64,000 nucleotides of DNA from positions 784,285-848,284 of the forward strand of contig NZ_JAJBZH010000001.1 in assembly GCF_020551945.1 (NCBI RefSeq). The letters are read 5' to 3'. The notes below the pieces were generated by a model. The model was not told the origin of the DNA and searched no databases. It saw only the letters and a list, made by a program, of their open reading frames with translations. The stretch's first letter is position 1. Every line of letters begins with the position of its first letter. This DNA comes from Cellulosimicrobium marinum. GTDB lineage: Bacteria; Actinomycetota; Actinomycetes; Actinomycetales; Cellulomonadaceae. Made by a program: the position numbers and the translations under genes. Positions 22,532-31,288 of this stretch are shown in pieces.

Positions 22532-22837
22532 TCAGCTGCGGACGAGGCGGGCGATGGCGTCGGCGGCCTCCTTGACCTTGGCGGCGCCCTCGTCGTCGGA
22601 CCTCTTGGCCGCGTCGACGACGCAGTGGCCGAGGTGGTCCTCGACGAGGCCGATGCTCACGGCCTGGAGCGCCTTGGTCACGGCGGAGACCTGCGTGAGG
22701 ATGTCGATGCAGTAGACGTCCTCGTCGATCATGCGGGCGATGCCGCGCACCTGTCCCTCGATGCGGCGCATGCGCTTGAGGTAGGCCGCCTTGTCGGAGG
22801 CGTACCCGTGCGGTCCCTCGTGGTCGGTGACGCTCAT
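22532..22837 (-). CDS. csoR: Copper-sensing repressor CsoR
   Basis: Protein of 101 residues. All-helical CsoR/RcnR family repressor with Cu(I) ligands Cys43, His68 and Cys72, the same C-x24-H-x3-C spacing as M. tuberculosis CsoR; motif LKRMRRIEGQVRGIARMI. It represses copZ-copA until copper binds. The ATG at 22837 was preferred over upstream codons because TATGGT sits seven nt before it and the operator overlaps that hexamer; the longer frame would translate the operator. Confidence 0.92.
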   Translation of the reverse strand: MSVTDHEGPHGYASDKAAYLKRMRRIEGQVRGIARMIDEDVYCIDILTQVSAVTKALQAVSIGLVEDHLGHCVVDAAKRSDDEGAAKVKEAADAIARLVRS

Positions 22838-22844
22838 ACGACCG

Positions 22845-22863
22845 ACCATACCCCTAGGGGGTA
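22845..22863 (-). promoter_or_regulatory. CsoR operator overlapping a leaderless promoter
   Basis: ATACCCCTAGGGGGTAC (22848-22864) is the GC-rich pseudo-palindrome with a TA core and G/C tracts typical of CsoR sites. Reverse-strand TATGGT (22850-22845) follows as the -10, then seven nt to the csoR ATG. CsoR bound here would block its own transcription. It also lies about 110 bp upstream of the divergent DUF2330 gene. Confidence 0.8.
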
Positions 22864-22957
22864 CCCGTGACAACCCGTGCCGCTCCCCCGACGTCACGGC
22901 CACGTCACGACGACATCACGATCCGGCGCTCGTCGCGCGACCCGTCGCCCCGCGACC

Positions 22958-22963
22958 TAGCCT
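22958..22963 (+). promoter_or_regulatory. -10 hexamer for leaderless mRNA of the DUF2330 gene
   Basis: TAGCCT followed by seven nt and ATG 22971, without a ribosome-binding site. Confidence 0.5.
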
Positions 22964-22970
22964 GCCGAGC

Positions 22971-24077
22971 ATGAGGACTCGCACCGGTGCCGCCTCGACC
23001 CGGTGGGCGCGACCCGCGCTCGTCGGCTCGCTCCTGGCCGGTGCCCTCGTCGCCGCCGCACCACCGGCGCAGGCCTGCGCGTGCGGAGCCCTCGTCGACG
23101 GACCCGCCTACGAGACGTCCGTCGACGCCGAGACCACCCTGCTCCAGTGGGACGGCACCACCCAGACCCTGCTGCTCGAGCTCGACACCGTCTCCACCGC
23201 GCCCGAGGTCGGCCTCCTCCTCCCGACACCCGGACCCGCCGAGGTCGCGCTCGCCGACCCCGAGATCTTCCGCGAGCTCGACGACCTCACCGCGCCCCAG
23301 GCCGTCGTCAGCGAGGTCCGGTGGTGGCCCGAGCTCGGGCTCGGCGGAGACGACGACGGGGCCGGTGCGGGCGGCGGGGTCGACGTCCTCGGGACGGTCC
23401 GGCTCGGCCCCCTCGAGGTGACCACGCTCGCCGCGACCGACGCCGCCGCGCTCGACACGTGGCTCACCGAGCGCGGCTTCCAGCTCCCCGGCAGCATCCG
23501 GACAGCGCTGAACCCGTACGTCGACGCCGGGTGGTCGTACGTCGCGGCGCGCGTCGCCCCCGAGGAGGCGCCCACCTTCGACGGCACCCTCCAGCCGTTG
23601 CGCGTCACCTTCGACACGCCCAGCCTCGTCCAGCCCATGCGCCTGGCCGCTCTCGCCGACGGCACGCAGCGGCTGCGCACCTACGTCCTCGCCGACCAGC
23701 GGATGGCACGGGACGACCCCTCCGCCGAGGTCGCCCCGCCGTCGTTGCGGTTCGCCGGCCGGGTCGACCCCGCCGACGTGAGCACCGCCGAGCTCGCCGA
23801 GCTCCTCGCCGCCGGGAGCTACGTCACGGCCTACGACCAGACGCTCACCGAGCCCGGCGAACAGGTCGTCTCCGAGTTCACCTACGCCCCCGCGGGCGAC
23901 GACACGACCTTCACGGCCTCGTACGCCGTCGTCGCGGACAAACGGATCGGCCCGTTCTTCGCCGGCCCCGTCCTCGCCTTCGCCGGCGTCCTCGCCCTGT
24001 CCGTCCTCGTCGTGTGGGCTGCCCGACGGCGCCGCGCACCCGCGCCCCTGCGCGTCACCCGGCCGGCCCGCGCCTGA
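22971..24077 (+). CDS. DUF2330 family exported membrane-anchored protein
   Basis: Protein of 368 residues. Signal peptide to about residue 34 (LVAAAPPAQA), after which the mature protein begins with CACGALV, the conserved two-Cys start of DUF2330 proteins. Internal segments VGLLLPTPGPAEV and LRTYVLADQR match the family. A C-terminal helix (about 335-355) plus Arg-rich tail anchors it outside the cell membrane. Function unknown; the exposed Cys pair next to a copper operon is suggestive only. Confidence 0.8.
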   Translation: MRTRTGAASTRWARPALVGSLLAGALVAAAPPAQACACGALVDGPAYETSVDAETTLLQWDGTTQTLLLELDTVSTAPEVGLLLPTPGPAEVALADPEIFRELDDLTAPQAVVSEVRWWPELGLGGDDDGAGAGGGVDVLGTVRLGPLEVTTLAATDAAALDTWLTERGFQLPGSIRTALNPYVDAGWSYVAARVAPEEAPTFDGTLQPLRVTFDTPSLVQPMRLAALADGTQRLRTYVLADQRMARDDPSAEVAPPSLRFAGRVDPADVSTAELAELLAAGSYVTAYDQTLTEPGEQVVSEFTYAPAGDDTTFTASYAVVADKRIGPFFAGPVLAFAGVLALSVLVVWAARRRRAPAPLRVTRPARA

Positions 24078-24215
24078 GCCGCCGCGCGCCGCGTCCCGCA
24101 CGCCCCGTCCCGCACACCGCTCTGCGCGTTCCGCGCGACACGGGCCTGGCCCGGGTGTTTCATGAGGGACGACACGCCACCGATCCGAGCCGACACTCCC
24201 GCGAGGTGCGACCCC

Positions 24216-24815
24216 ATGTCGATCCCCGACCCGATCCTCTCCGCCTTCTCCCGGACGGCACGCCAGGTCTGGTACTGGCCCGTGCTGCGCGGCGTCCTCG
24301 CCGTCGTGCTCGGCGTCGTCGCCATCGCCTGGCCGCAGATCACCGCGGCAGCGGTCATCTGGGTGATCGGCATCTTCGCGCTCGTCGACGGGATCGTCGA
24401 GATCGTCGAGGGCGTCCGACGACGCGGGAGCGGCAGCGGGACGGCGCTGCTCGTGACGATGGGCGTGCTCAGCGTCGGCGTCGGCGTCGTGCTGCTCGCA
24501 TGGCCGGGCAAGACCGCCGTCGTGCTCGCGTGGATCATCGGGTTCTGGGCCGTGGTCTACGGCATCTTCCAGACCGTCGCGAGCCTCGACCTGCGCAAGG
24601 TCAGCGGCAGCGGGTGGTGGTGGGGGGTCATCGCGGGACTGCTCGCCCTCGTGTTCGGTCTGCTCGTCCTGTTCAACGTGAACGCGGGCCTGGTGTCGAT
24701 CGTGTGGATCATCGCGGTGTTCGCGATCCTCTGGGGCGTCATGCTCATCGCCTTCGGCTTCCAGATCCGCAGCCTCGGGAAGCAGGCGGGCAAGGCCGCA
24801 ACCGCTCCCTACTGA
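24216..24815 (+). CDS. HdeD-family (DUF308) membrane protein
   Basis: Protein of 199 residues, ATG 24216 behind GCGAGG. Six hydrophobic segments with the family repeats WYWPVLRGVLAVVLGVVAIAWPQ, ALLVTMGVLSVGVGVVLLAWPG and WWWGVIAGLLALVFGLLVLFN. Paralogue of the protein at 5020-5997 but without the Pro-rich tail. Convergent with hemL. Function unknown. Confidence 0.85.
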   Translation: MSIPDPILSAFSRTARQVWYWPVLRGVLAVVLGVVAIAWPQITAAAVIWVIGIFALVDGIVEIVEGVRRRGSGSGTALLVTMGVLSVGVGVVLLAWPGKTAVVLAWIIGFWAVVYGIFQTVASLDLRKVSGSGWWWGVIAGLLALVFGLLVLFNVNAGLVSIVWIIAVFAILWGVMLIAFGFQIRSLGKQAGKAATAPY

Positions 24816-24837
24816 CGAGAACGGGACTGCTCGCCGT

Positions 24838-24892
24838 CGACCACGAGGTTTGTGCCGCTATCTGACCGATAACGGCACCAACGTCGTGTTCG
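24838..24892. repeat. Intergenic palindromic repeat family, copy C
   Basis: 20-nt arms at 24838-24857 (CGACCACGAGG, TTTGTGCCG) and 24873-24892, with three mismatches and an extra TATC/GATA stem near the loop. It lies between the convergent DUF308 and hemL genes. Confidence 0.75.
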
Positions 24893-24914
24893 GCGCGGGG
24901 CGTTCGGCGCGGCG

Positions 24915-26318
24915 TCAGGCGGGCGTCGCGGCCGCGGCGGCGCGAGCCGCGGCCGGGAACGCGTCGAGGACCCGCGCGACGGCGGCGTCGTCGTGGGCGG
25001 CCGAGACGAACCACGCCTCGAAGACCGACGGCGGCAGGTTGACGCCCTGGTCGAGCATCGCGTGGAAGAACGCGCGGTACCGGAACGTCTCCGCCGCCTG
25101 CGCCTGCGCGTAGTCGCGCACCCCGGCGCGTGCGGCGAGGTCGCCGAAGAAGACGGAGAACAGCGACCCGGCGCGCTGGACGCGGTGCGGAACGCCCGCG
25201 GCGTCGAGCGCCTCCCCGACGGCCGTGGACAGGGTCGAGGACACCTCGTCCACCCGGGAGTACACCGCGTCGTCGGCCAGGCGGAGCGTCGCGAGGCCCG
25301 CCGCGACGGCGACCGGGTTCCCGGAGAGCGTGCCCGCCTGGTAGACGGGGCCGAGCGGGGCGAGGTGGTCCATGACGGTGGCGGAGCCGCCGACCGCCGC
25401 GACCGGCATGCCGCCGCCCACGACCTTGCCGAACGTGAACAGGTCCGGTGTGAACCCCTGACCGCCCTGGCCGCGCAGCACGTCGTTCTCGAGCCCCCAC
25501 CAGCCGCTCGGGCCGACGCGGAACCCGGTGAGCACCTCGTCGAGGACCAGCAGCGCGCCGTGCTGCGCGGTGATGCGCCGCAGACCCTCGTTGAAGCCCT
25601 CCGCCGGCGGCACGACGCCCATGTTCGCCGGGCTCGCCTCCGTGATGACGGCCGCGATCTGCGACCCCCGCTCCGCGAACGCCGCCTCGACCGCCGCGAG
25701 GTCGTTGTACGGCAGGACGAGCGTCTCGGCCGCGCTCGCCTCGGTCACCCCCGCGGACCCGGGCAGCGCGAGCGTCGCGACGCCGGAGCCCGCCTCGGCG
25801 AGCAGGGCGTCGACGTGCCCGTGGTAGCAGCCCGCGAACTTCACGACCACGTCGCGCCCGGTGACGCCGCGCGCGAGACGGATCGCCGTCATCGTCGCCT
25901 CCGTGCCCGTGGACACGAGGCGCACGCGCTCCGCCGCGGGGACCCGACGCCGGATCTCCTCGCCCAGCTCGACCTCGCCCAGCGTCGGCGCGCCGAACGA
26001 CAGGCCGCGCGCCGCGGCGTCCTGCACCGCCGCGACGACCTCGGGGTGCGCGTGGCCCAGCAGCGCCGGACCCCACGAGCACACGAGGTCGACGTACTCG
26101 CGCCCCGCGACGTCCGTCACGTACGCCCCCCGCGCCGACGCGAGGAAGCGCGGGTCGCCGCCCACCGACCCGTACGCGCGCACCGGCGAGCTCACCCCGC
26201 CCGGCAGCACCGCCTGGGCGCGCACGAACGCGCCGTGGTTGTCGGTCGCGATCGCTCCCGGCGCGGCGTGCTCCGCCTGCGCGGCCGCCGCCACCCCGAA
26301 CCCGGTCGACTCCGTCAT
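24915..26318 (-). CDS. hemL: Glutamate-1-semialdehyde 2,1-aminomutase
   Basis: Protein of 467 residues. PLP-dependent aminomutase converting glutamate-1-semialdehyde to 5-aminolevulinate, second step of the C5 heme pathway. PLP lysine Lys298 in [21 protein letters not shown] and [15 protein letters not shown] are family signatures. The ATG at 26318 overlaps the hemB stop by one base (TGATG), so translation is coupled. Last gene of hemC-hemD-hemB-hemL. Confidence 0.95.
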   Translation of the reverse strand: MTESTGFGVAAAAQAEHAAPGAIATDNHGAFVRAQAVLPGGVSSPVRAYGSVGGDPRFLASARGAYVTDVAGREYVDLVCSWGPALLGHAHPEVVAAVQDAAARGLSFGAPTLGEVELGEEIRRRVPAAERVRLVSTGTEATMTAIRLARGVTGRDVVVKFAGCYHGHVDALLAEAGSGVATLALPGSAGVTEASAAETLVLPYNDLAAVEAAFAERGSQIAAVITEASPANMGVVPPAEGFNEGLRRITAQHGALLVLDEVLTGFRVGPSGWWGLENDVLRGQGGQGFTPDLFTFGKVVGGGMPVAAVGGSATVMDHLAPLGPVYQAGTLSGNPVAVAAGLATLRLADDAVYSRVDEVSSTLSTAVGEALDAAGVPHRVQRAGSLFSVFFGDLAARAGVRDYAQAQAAETFRYRAFFHAMLDQGVNLPPSVFEAWFVSAAHDDAAVARVLDAFPAAARAAAAATPA

Positions 26319-27364
26319 CAGCGCGTCCCTCCGAACGTCTCGTCGTGCAGCCAGCCCGCGATCTCGGCGGCCCAGTAGGTGAGGATCACGTCGGCGCCCG
26401 CACGCTTGATGCCCAGCACCGACTCCAGGACGGCGCCGCGCCGGTCGATCCACCCGTTCGCCGCGGCGGCCTCGATCATCGCGTACTCGCCCGACACCTG
26501 GTACGCCGCCACCGGCACCGGCGACATCTCCGCGACCCCGGCGAGCACGTCGAGGTACGACCCCGCGGGCTTCACCATGACCATGTCGGCGCCCTCGGCG
26601 AGGTCGAGGTCCGCCTCGCGCAGCCCCTCGCGCGCGTTGCCCGCGTCCATCTGGTACGTCCGACGGTCGCCCTGCAGCGCCGAGTCGACCGCCTCGCGGA
26701 ACGGCCCGTAGAACGCGCTCGCGTACTTCGCCGAATAGGCGAGGATCCCGACGTCGGCGAACCCCGCCGCGTCGAGCGCCTCGCGGATCACACCGACCTG
26801 GCCGTCCATCATGCCCGACGGCGCCACGACGTCCGCGCCCGCGCGCGCCTGCGCGACCGCCATCGACGCGTACCGCTCCAGCGTCGCGTCGTTGTCGACC
26901 ACCACGACCTCGCGCTCGCCGTCGTGCTGCCGCGTGATCACACCGCAGTGCCCGTGGTCGGTGAACTCGTCGAGGCACGTGTCGACCATGACGACGGGCG
27001 CGCGCCCGCCCGCGCCCTCGACCTCGCGCACGACGTCCCGGGCGGCCCGCGTCGCACGCTGCAGGATCCCGTCCTCCGCGTCCGCCGCGCTCCCCGTCGC
27101 GTCCCGCTCCGCCGGGATGCCGAACAGCATCACGCCCCCGAGACCCGCACGGGCGGCGTCGCGCACCGCGTCCACGAGCGTCGCCTCCGAGTGCTGCACC
27201 ACACCCGGCATCGAGGAGATCGCGTGCGGCTCCGACAGGCCCTCCTTGACGAACAGCGGCAGCACGAGGTCGGCCGCGTGCAGGCGGGTCTCGCTCACGA
27301 GACGCCGCACGCGCGGGGTCGTGCGCAGCCGCCGAGGGCGGTGGTGGCCGGGGGAGAGGGTCAC
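26318..27364 (-). CDS. hemB: Porphobilinogen synthase (ALA dehydratase)
   Basis: Protein of 348 residues from GTG 27364, overlapping the hemD stop by 4 bp. It condenses two ALA into porphobilinogen. Active-site lysines Lys213 ([10 protein letters not shown]) and Lys265 ([12 protein letters not shown]). The metal-site segment reads [14 protein letters not shown]: the middle Cys of the three-Cys zinc site is Asp, as in enzymes that use a different metal arrangement. The far longer upstream frame is a shadow. Confidence 0.95.
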   Translation of the reverse strand: MTLSPGHHRPRRLRTTPRVRRLVSETRLHAADLVLPLFVKEGLSEPHAISSMPGVVQHSEATLVDAVRDAARAGLGGVMLFGIPAERDATGSAADAEDGILQRATRAARDVVREVEGAGGRAPVVMVDTCLDEFTDHGHCGVITRQHDGEREVVVVDNDATLERYASMAVAQARAGADVVAPSGMMDGQVGVIREALDAAGFADVGILAYSAKYASAFYGPFREAVDSALQGDRRTYQMDAGNAREGLREADLDLAEGADMVMVKPAGSYLDVLAGVAEMSPVPVAAYQVSGEYAMIEAAAANGWIDRRGAVLESVLGIKRAGADVILTYWAAEIAGWLHDETFGGTR

Positions 27365-28530
27365 GAGAGGCCTCCTTCGCTGGTGCCGGTGCGACACAGG
27401 ACGGTGGTGAGGGCGGCGGCCAGCGCGTCGTCGGCGGCCCGTTCCGCCACCGCGTCCAGCCGCAGCCCGACGGCGCGCGCCGCCCGCGCGGTCGGCTCGC
27501 CGATCGCGACGCCCGCGACGTCGTCCCGCGGCCCGAGCTGCCGCGCGACCTCGCGCGCCACGCTGCCCGACGTCAGCACGACCGCGTCCACCTCTCCCGC
27601 GCGCCACGCGGCGACGACCGCGGGGTCGAGGTCGTGCGCGACCGTGCGGTACACCGTGACGACGAGCGGGTCGTACCCGAGCCCCCGCAGACCGTCCGCC
27701 ATCGTCGCGGCGGCGAGGTCGCCCTGCGGGAGCAGCACGGTTCTCGGGCCGGCCGTCGGGTCGGGTCCGGCGGCGGGGGCGACGTCGGTGCTCGGGCTGG
27801 CCGCGCCGTCGCCCTGGTCGGTCGGCCGTGCGTTCGCGAGCGCGGCCTCTACGCCCTTCGCATCCGACGCCGTCCCCGCCGCCTCGGTGGCTGTCTCGCC
27901 ACCGTCTGCCGAGGGAGAACCCTCGTTGCGCGAGGTAGAGCCCTGGTCGGGCGAGGGAGGGCCGTGGTGGTCGGGGTCGAGGGTCGCGAAGGCGGCGACG
28001 AGGCCGCGGGCGGAGTTCTCGGTCGGTTCGAGCTCGACCGTGATGCTGTGGGCCTCCAGGGCGCGGCGGGTCGCGGGGCCGACGGCGGCCCAGCGGGCCC
28101 CGCGGGCGACGTCACCGAGGGTGGTGCCGCGGCGGGCGGCTGCGGCGGCGAGCTCGTCGATCGCGTTGACGCTGGTGACCACGACCCAGCCGAGCCGACC
28201 TGCGGCGAGGTGCGCGACGGCGTCGTCCACGGGCGCGGTGTCGTCGACGGGAGCACGCTCGATCGCGGGGCTGACGAGGACGTGGGCGCCGTCGGCGCGG
28301 AGCGACGCGGCGAGCGCGGCCGCGCGCTCCGGCGAGCGCGGCACGAGGACGGTCCGGCCCGCCAGACGCCCCGGGGTGGTGCCGAACCCCGGGTCGCTCG
28401 GCACCGCGGCGTCGTCCTGCCGAACGACCCGGGGTTCGGTGGGCGACGGGACGACGGGCGCTGGGACGACGGGCGGCGTGACCCGGGGTGCCGGGCCGCG
28501 GGACGGGTCGCGCAGCGGGCCGGGGGTCAC
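27361..28530 (-). CDS. hemD: Uroporphyrinogen-III synthase with two repeat-derived insertions
   Basis: Protein of 389 residues, well above the 250-270 usual for HemD. The fold is seen in [75 protein letters not shown] and [12 protein letters not shown]. Extra length comes from two places. Residues 1-56 include a 60-bp palindrome shared with the HdeD-like gene ([10 protein letters not shown]...VPSDPGFG). Residues about 190-258 form a low-complexity insert between the two lobes with [11 protein letters not shown] and GETATEAAG, homologous to the CopA linker. Both inserts avoid conserved segments, so activity is probably kept. GTG 28530 overlaps the hemC stop. Confidence 0.9.
   Translation of the reverse strand: MTPGPLRDPSRGPAPRVTPPVVPAPVVPSPTEPRVVRQDDAAVPSDPGFGTTPGRLAGRTVLVPRSPERAAALAASLRADGAHVLVSPAIERAPVDDTAPVDDAVAHLAAGRLGWVVVTSVNAIDELAAAAARRGTTLGDVARGARWAAVGPATRRALEAHSITVELEPTENSARGLVAAFATLDPDHHGPPSPDQGSTSRNEGSPSADGGETATEAAGTASDAKGVEAALANARPTDQGDGAASPSTDVAPAAGPDPTAGPRTVLLPQGDLAAATMADGLRGLGYDPLVVTVYRTVAHDLDPAVVAAWRAGEVDAVVLTSGSVAREVARQLGPRDDVAGVAIGEPTARAARAVGLRLDAVAERAADDALAAALTTVLCRTGTSEGGLS
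27770..27975 (-). repeat. In-frame intragenic repeat in hemD, homologous to the copA linker
   Basis: Plus-strand GCCGCCTCGGTGGCTGTCTC (27889-27908) and the following GAGAACCCTCG and GTAGAGCCCTGG units align with the copA segment at about 21378-21470. Similarity continues on the other side (GGTGCTCGGGCT near 27789, and near 21293 in copA), giving about 200 bp. The proteins share [15 protein letters not shown], a following GV and SPST. Edges are approximate. Confidence 0.75.
28381..28440. repeat. 60-bp palindromic repeat, copy 2 (in frame in hemD)
   Basis: GCCGAACCCCGGG (28381-28393) and CCCGGGGTTCGGT (28428-28440) form the stem. Same length and arm sequence as 5905-5964, different centre. On the minus strand it encodes EPRVVRQDD...VPSDPGFG. 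Confidence 0.8.
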
Positions 28531-29708
28531 GCGCCCTCCCCGCGGTACCCGCCGTCGCGCAGCTGCTCGCGCGCCGCCTCGACCGCGGGGTCGACGGCGT
28601 CGGTCGTCGAGCCGCGGGCGGTCCCGGAGACCGCGGTGGTGTCACCGGGCGGGGTGCCCCCGGCCCCGGGGAGGGCGGACTCCTGGGTGCTCGCTCTGTC
28701 CGCGGCCGGGCCGAGCGCGGCGAGCCGTGCCGCGCCGTCGGCGAGCAGCGCGTCGGCGACGCGTTCCCCGAGGAGGAGCGCGGCGTCGTCCCGGGCGGCG
28801 CGCAGCCCCGGTCCCGGGGCGGGCAGGGCGGTGCGGGCCGCGTGCGAGAGCTGCTCGGCGCCGTCGACGCGCGCCACGACCGCGGTGAGGGAGAGGGTGT
28901 CGCCCTCGACGACCGCGTGCGTGCCGACGGGCGCGGCGCACCCCGCCTCGAGGCGCGCGAGGAGGGACCGCTCGGCGAGCACGGCGAGGCGCGTGGGCTC
29001 GTGGTCGAGCGCGTCGAGGGCCGCCGCGACGACCGGGTCGTCGAGCTCGGGCGTGCGGACCTCCACCGCGAGCGCACCCTGCCCGGCGGCGGGGGCCATC
29101 ACCGCGACGTCGACGACCTCCGTGACCTCGTCGAGGAGGCCGAGGCGCGCGAGGCCTGCGTAGGCGAGCACGACGGCGTCGAGGTCGGCGTCCTCGCCGT
29201 GGACGCGCGCCAGGCGGGTCCCGACGTTCCCGCGGATGTCGACGACGTCGAGGTCGGGACGCACGGCGCGGAGCTGGGCGGCGCGGCGCGGCGACCCGGT
29301 GCCGACGCGCGCGCCGCGCGGCAGCGTCGCGACCGTGAAGCCGTCCCGGGCGCACAGCGCGTCGCGGGGGTCCTCGCGCTCCGGGGTGACGACGGTGAGA
29401 CCGGGCGCGGCGGCGGTCGGCAGGTCCTTGAGGGAGTGGACGGCGACGTCGACCCGGCCGGCGAGCAGCGCCTCGCGCAGCGCGGTGACGAACACGCCCG
29501 TGCCGCCCATCTGGGCGAGGGACCCGGTGAGGACGTCCCCCTCGGTGCGGACGCGGACCGTCTCGACGTCGCGGCCCGTGAGCTCGGCGAGGCGTCGCGC
29601 CACGAGGCCGGTCTGGGTGGTGGCGAGCGCGCTGCCGCGCGTCCCGATGCGCAGGGCGGCCCCGGTGGTCGTGCCGGGGGCGGGGGAGGTCGTGGGGGTG
29701 TCGCTCAC
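28527..29708 (-). CDS. hemC: Hydroxymethylbilane synthase (porphobilinogen deaminase)
   Basis: Protein of 393 residues from GTG 29708 behind GGAGGA. It polymerises four porphobilinogens. The dipyrromethane cofactor is attached to Cys257 (ARLEAGCAAPVG); VAVHSLKDLPT, GTGSPRRAAQL and APAAGQGALAVE are family signatures. The C-terminal 60 residues after LLADGAARLAALG are a Gly/Thr-rich extension. It heads the hemC-hemD-hemB-hemL cluster; a 167-bp gap separates it from hemG. Confidence 0.93.
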   Translation of the reverse strand: MSDTPTTSPAPGTTTGAALRIGTRGSALATTQTGLVARRLAELTGRDVETVRVRTEGDVLTGSLAQMGGTGVFVTALREALLAGRVDVAVHSLKDLPTAAAPGLTVVTPEREDPRDALCARDGFTVATLPRGARVGTGSPRRAAQLRAVRPDLDVVDIRGNVGTRLARVHGEDADLDAVVLAYAGLARLGLLDEVTEVVDVAVMAPAAGQGALAVEVRTPELDDPVVAAALDALDHEPTRLAVLAERSLLARLEAGCAAPVGTHAVVEGDTLSLTAVVARVDGAEQLSHAARTALPAPGPGLRAARDDAALLLGERVADALLADGAARLAALGPAADRASTQESALPGAGGTPPGDTTAVSGTARGSTTDAVDPAVEAAREQLRDGGYRGEGA

Positions 29709-29864
29709 GGTCCTAGTGTCCTCCGGGGTGCGGCGATCTCGAAATGTCGGGGCGCCCGGGGAGAGATTTCCCACGGTCCGCCGGGAGGGCGTGACGGGGT
29801 CGTGACACCCGGTCATGATCGTCGCGACAATGTGTCATCTTCGCGCGTCAGGAAATGCAACGGG

Positions 29865-29879
29865 TAAGGATTGCCTCAC
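29865..29879. promoter_or_regulatory. Weak IdeR/DtxR-like iron box upstream of hemC
   Basis: TAAGGATTGCCTCAC matches 11 of 15 positions of the IdeR core TTAGGTTAGCCTAAC. It overlaps the hemG stop codon and is about 160 bp upstream of hemC. Suggestive only. Confidence 0.25.
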
Positions 29880-31288
29880 ACATTCTCGGCGCATTCCTGG
29901 GCGTGCCCGACGATCGCCGCGAGCCCCGTCCCGGCGATCCACCCGCCCGTGACGCCGAGCCCGGGCACCTCGGCCACGCGGTCGGCGAACGCGGCCACCT
30001 CGCGCCGGTAGGCCGGGGTCGGCGGGGGCAGCGCGCCGTCCCAGCGCGTCGTCACGTGCCCGAGCACGCGACCGTGCAGGTCGACGCCGAACAGGGCCGA
30101 CGCGTCGGCGACGACACGGTCGAGGTCCGGCTCGCTCGTCGCCCCCACCCGGCCGTACGACAGGCGCACCACGTGGTGACCCGGCCCCGCGGCGTCGCGC
30201 ACCCGCTCGCGCAGCCACGGCCACTTCGCCGTCGAGTGCGTCATCGCCTTCGCCTCGACGCCTCCCGCCGCGTCCGACCCGGTCCGGGGAGGCGCGACGA
30301 GCACGCCCGTGCCGCGCGGCGCGTCGTCGAGCTCCGGGGCGCGCAGCAGCAGCGTGACGAGGCGCACGTCCGCCCCGGCCGCGGGGCGCGGGACCGCGCC
30401 CCCGCCGACCAGCGGCGCGAGCGCGCCGGCCAGGGCGGGCGTCGCGACCACGAGCCGGGGCGCGGTGAGCTCCACCGGCCCGTCGGGACCGGACGCACGC
30501 ACCACCCAGCCTGCGGGCCCGTCCGGACCGTGCCCGCCGTCCGCGCGCGCGAGCCCGACGACGCGGTGCCGGGTCCGCACGTCGGCGTCCGCGGCGAGCG
30601 CCTCGACCAGCCGGTGCAGGCCGCCGTCGACGCCGCGCACGGCCGAGCCCGCGGGGGCGAGGGCCCGCAGGGCGGCCACCGCGCGGGTCAGCGACCCCTC
30701 GCGCTCGTAGGCGGCGCGCAGGCCGGGCGCGACCGCGTCGACGTCGAGCAGGTCCAGGGGCGCGGAGTGGACGCCCGTCGCGACGGGTGCCACGAGGCGG
30801 TCGGTGACACGCGCGCCGAGGCGCGACCGCGTGAACGACCCGAGGGTCGACAGGTCGGCGGACCGGCGCGGCAGCACCCGGTCGAGGCTCGCGCGCAGCG
30901 ACCCGGCGACGCCGACCGCGCGGCGCACGTCCGCGGCCCACGGGTGCGCCGGGATCCCGAGGACGCCCGCGCGGGGAAGGGGGAACGCGCGCCCGGCGGC
31001 GTACCCCCACGCCGACGCGGCGGCGGGCTCCACGACGTCCAGGCCCAGCGCCGGCACGAGCGACGCGACCTGCGTGCCGCGCGACGCGAACGACTCCGCG
31101 CCGACGTCCACGCGCAGCCCGCCGAGCCCCGGGAGGGCGTCGCCGCGCACGGGCCCGCCGGGCCGGTCCGCGGCGTCGAGCACGACGACGCGCAGGCCCC
31201 GCGCGCGCAGCGTCCGGGCGGCCGTGAGGCCCGCCACCCCGGCGCCGACGACGACCGCGTCGGCGGTCCGCGCGGGGGCCCCGGTCAT
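29876..31288 (-). CDS. hemG: Protoporphyrinogen/coproporphyrinogen III oxidase (HemY/CgoX type)
   Basis: FAD enzyme of 470 residues; ATG 31288 overlaps the hemE stop (ATGA). N-terminal FAD motif [20 protein letters not shown]; ending [25 protein letters not shown], with the family's GG...G..I.H..... pattern. In actinobacteria this oxygen-dependent enzyme normally oxidises coproporphyrinogen III to coproporphyrin III, so hemG here equals cgoX/hemY. Ferrochelatase and coproheme decarboxylase (chdC) are not in the window. Confidence 0.92.
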   Translation of the reverse strand: MTGAPARTADAVVVGAGVAGLTAARTLRARGLRVVVLDAADRPGGPVRGDALPGLGGLRVDVGAESFASRGTQVASLVPALGLDVVEPAAASAWGYAAGRAFPLPRAGVLGIPAHPWAADVRRAVGVAGSLRASLDRVLPRRSADLSTLGSFTRSRLGARVTDRLVAPVATGVHSAPLDLLDVDAVAPGLRAAYEREGSLTRAVAALRALAPAGSAVRGVDGGLHRLVEALAADADVRTRHRVVGLARADGGHGPDGPAGWVVRASGPDGPVELTAPRLVVATPALAGALAPLVGGGAVPRPAAGADVRLVTLLLRAPELDDAPRGTGVLVAPPRTGSDAAGGVEAKAMTHSTAKWPWLRERVRDAAGPGHHVVRLSYGRVGATSEPDLDRVVADASALFGVDLHGRVLGHVTTRWDGALPPPTPAYRREVAAFADRVAEVPGLGVTGGWIAGTGLAAIVGHAQECAENV

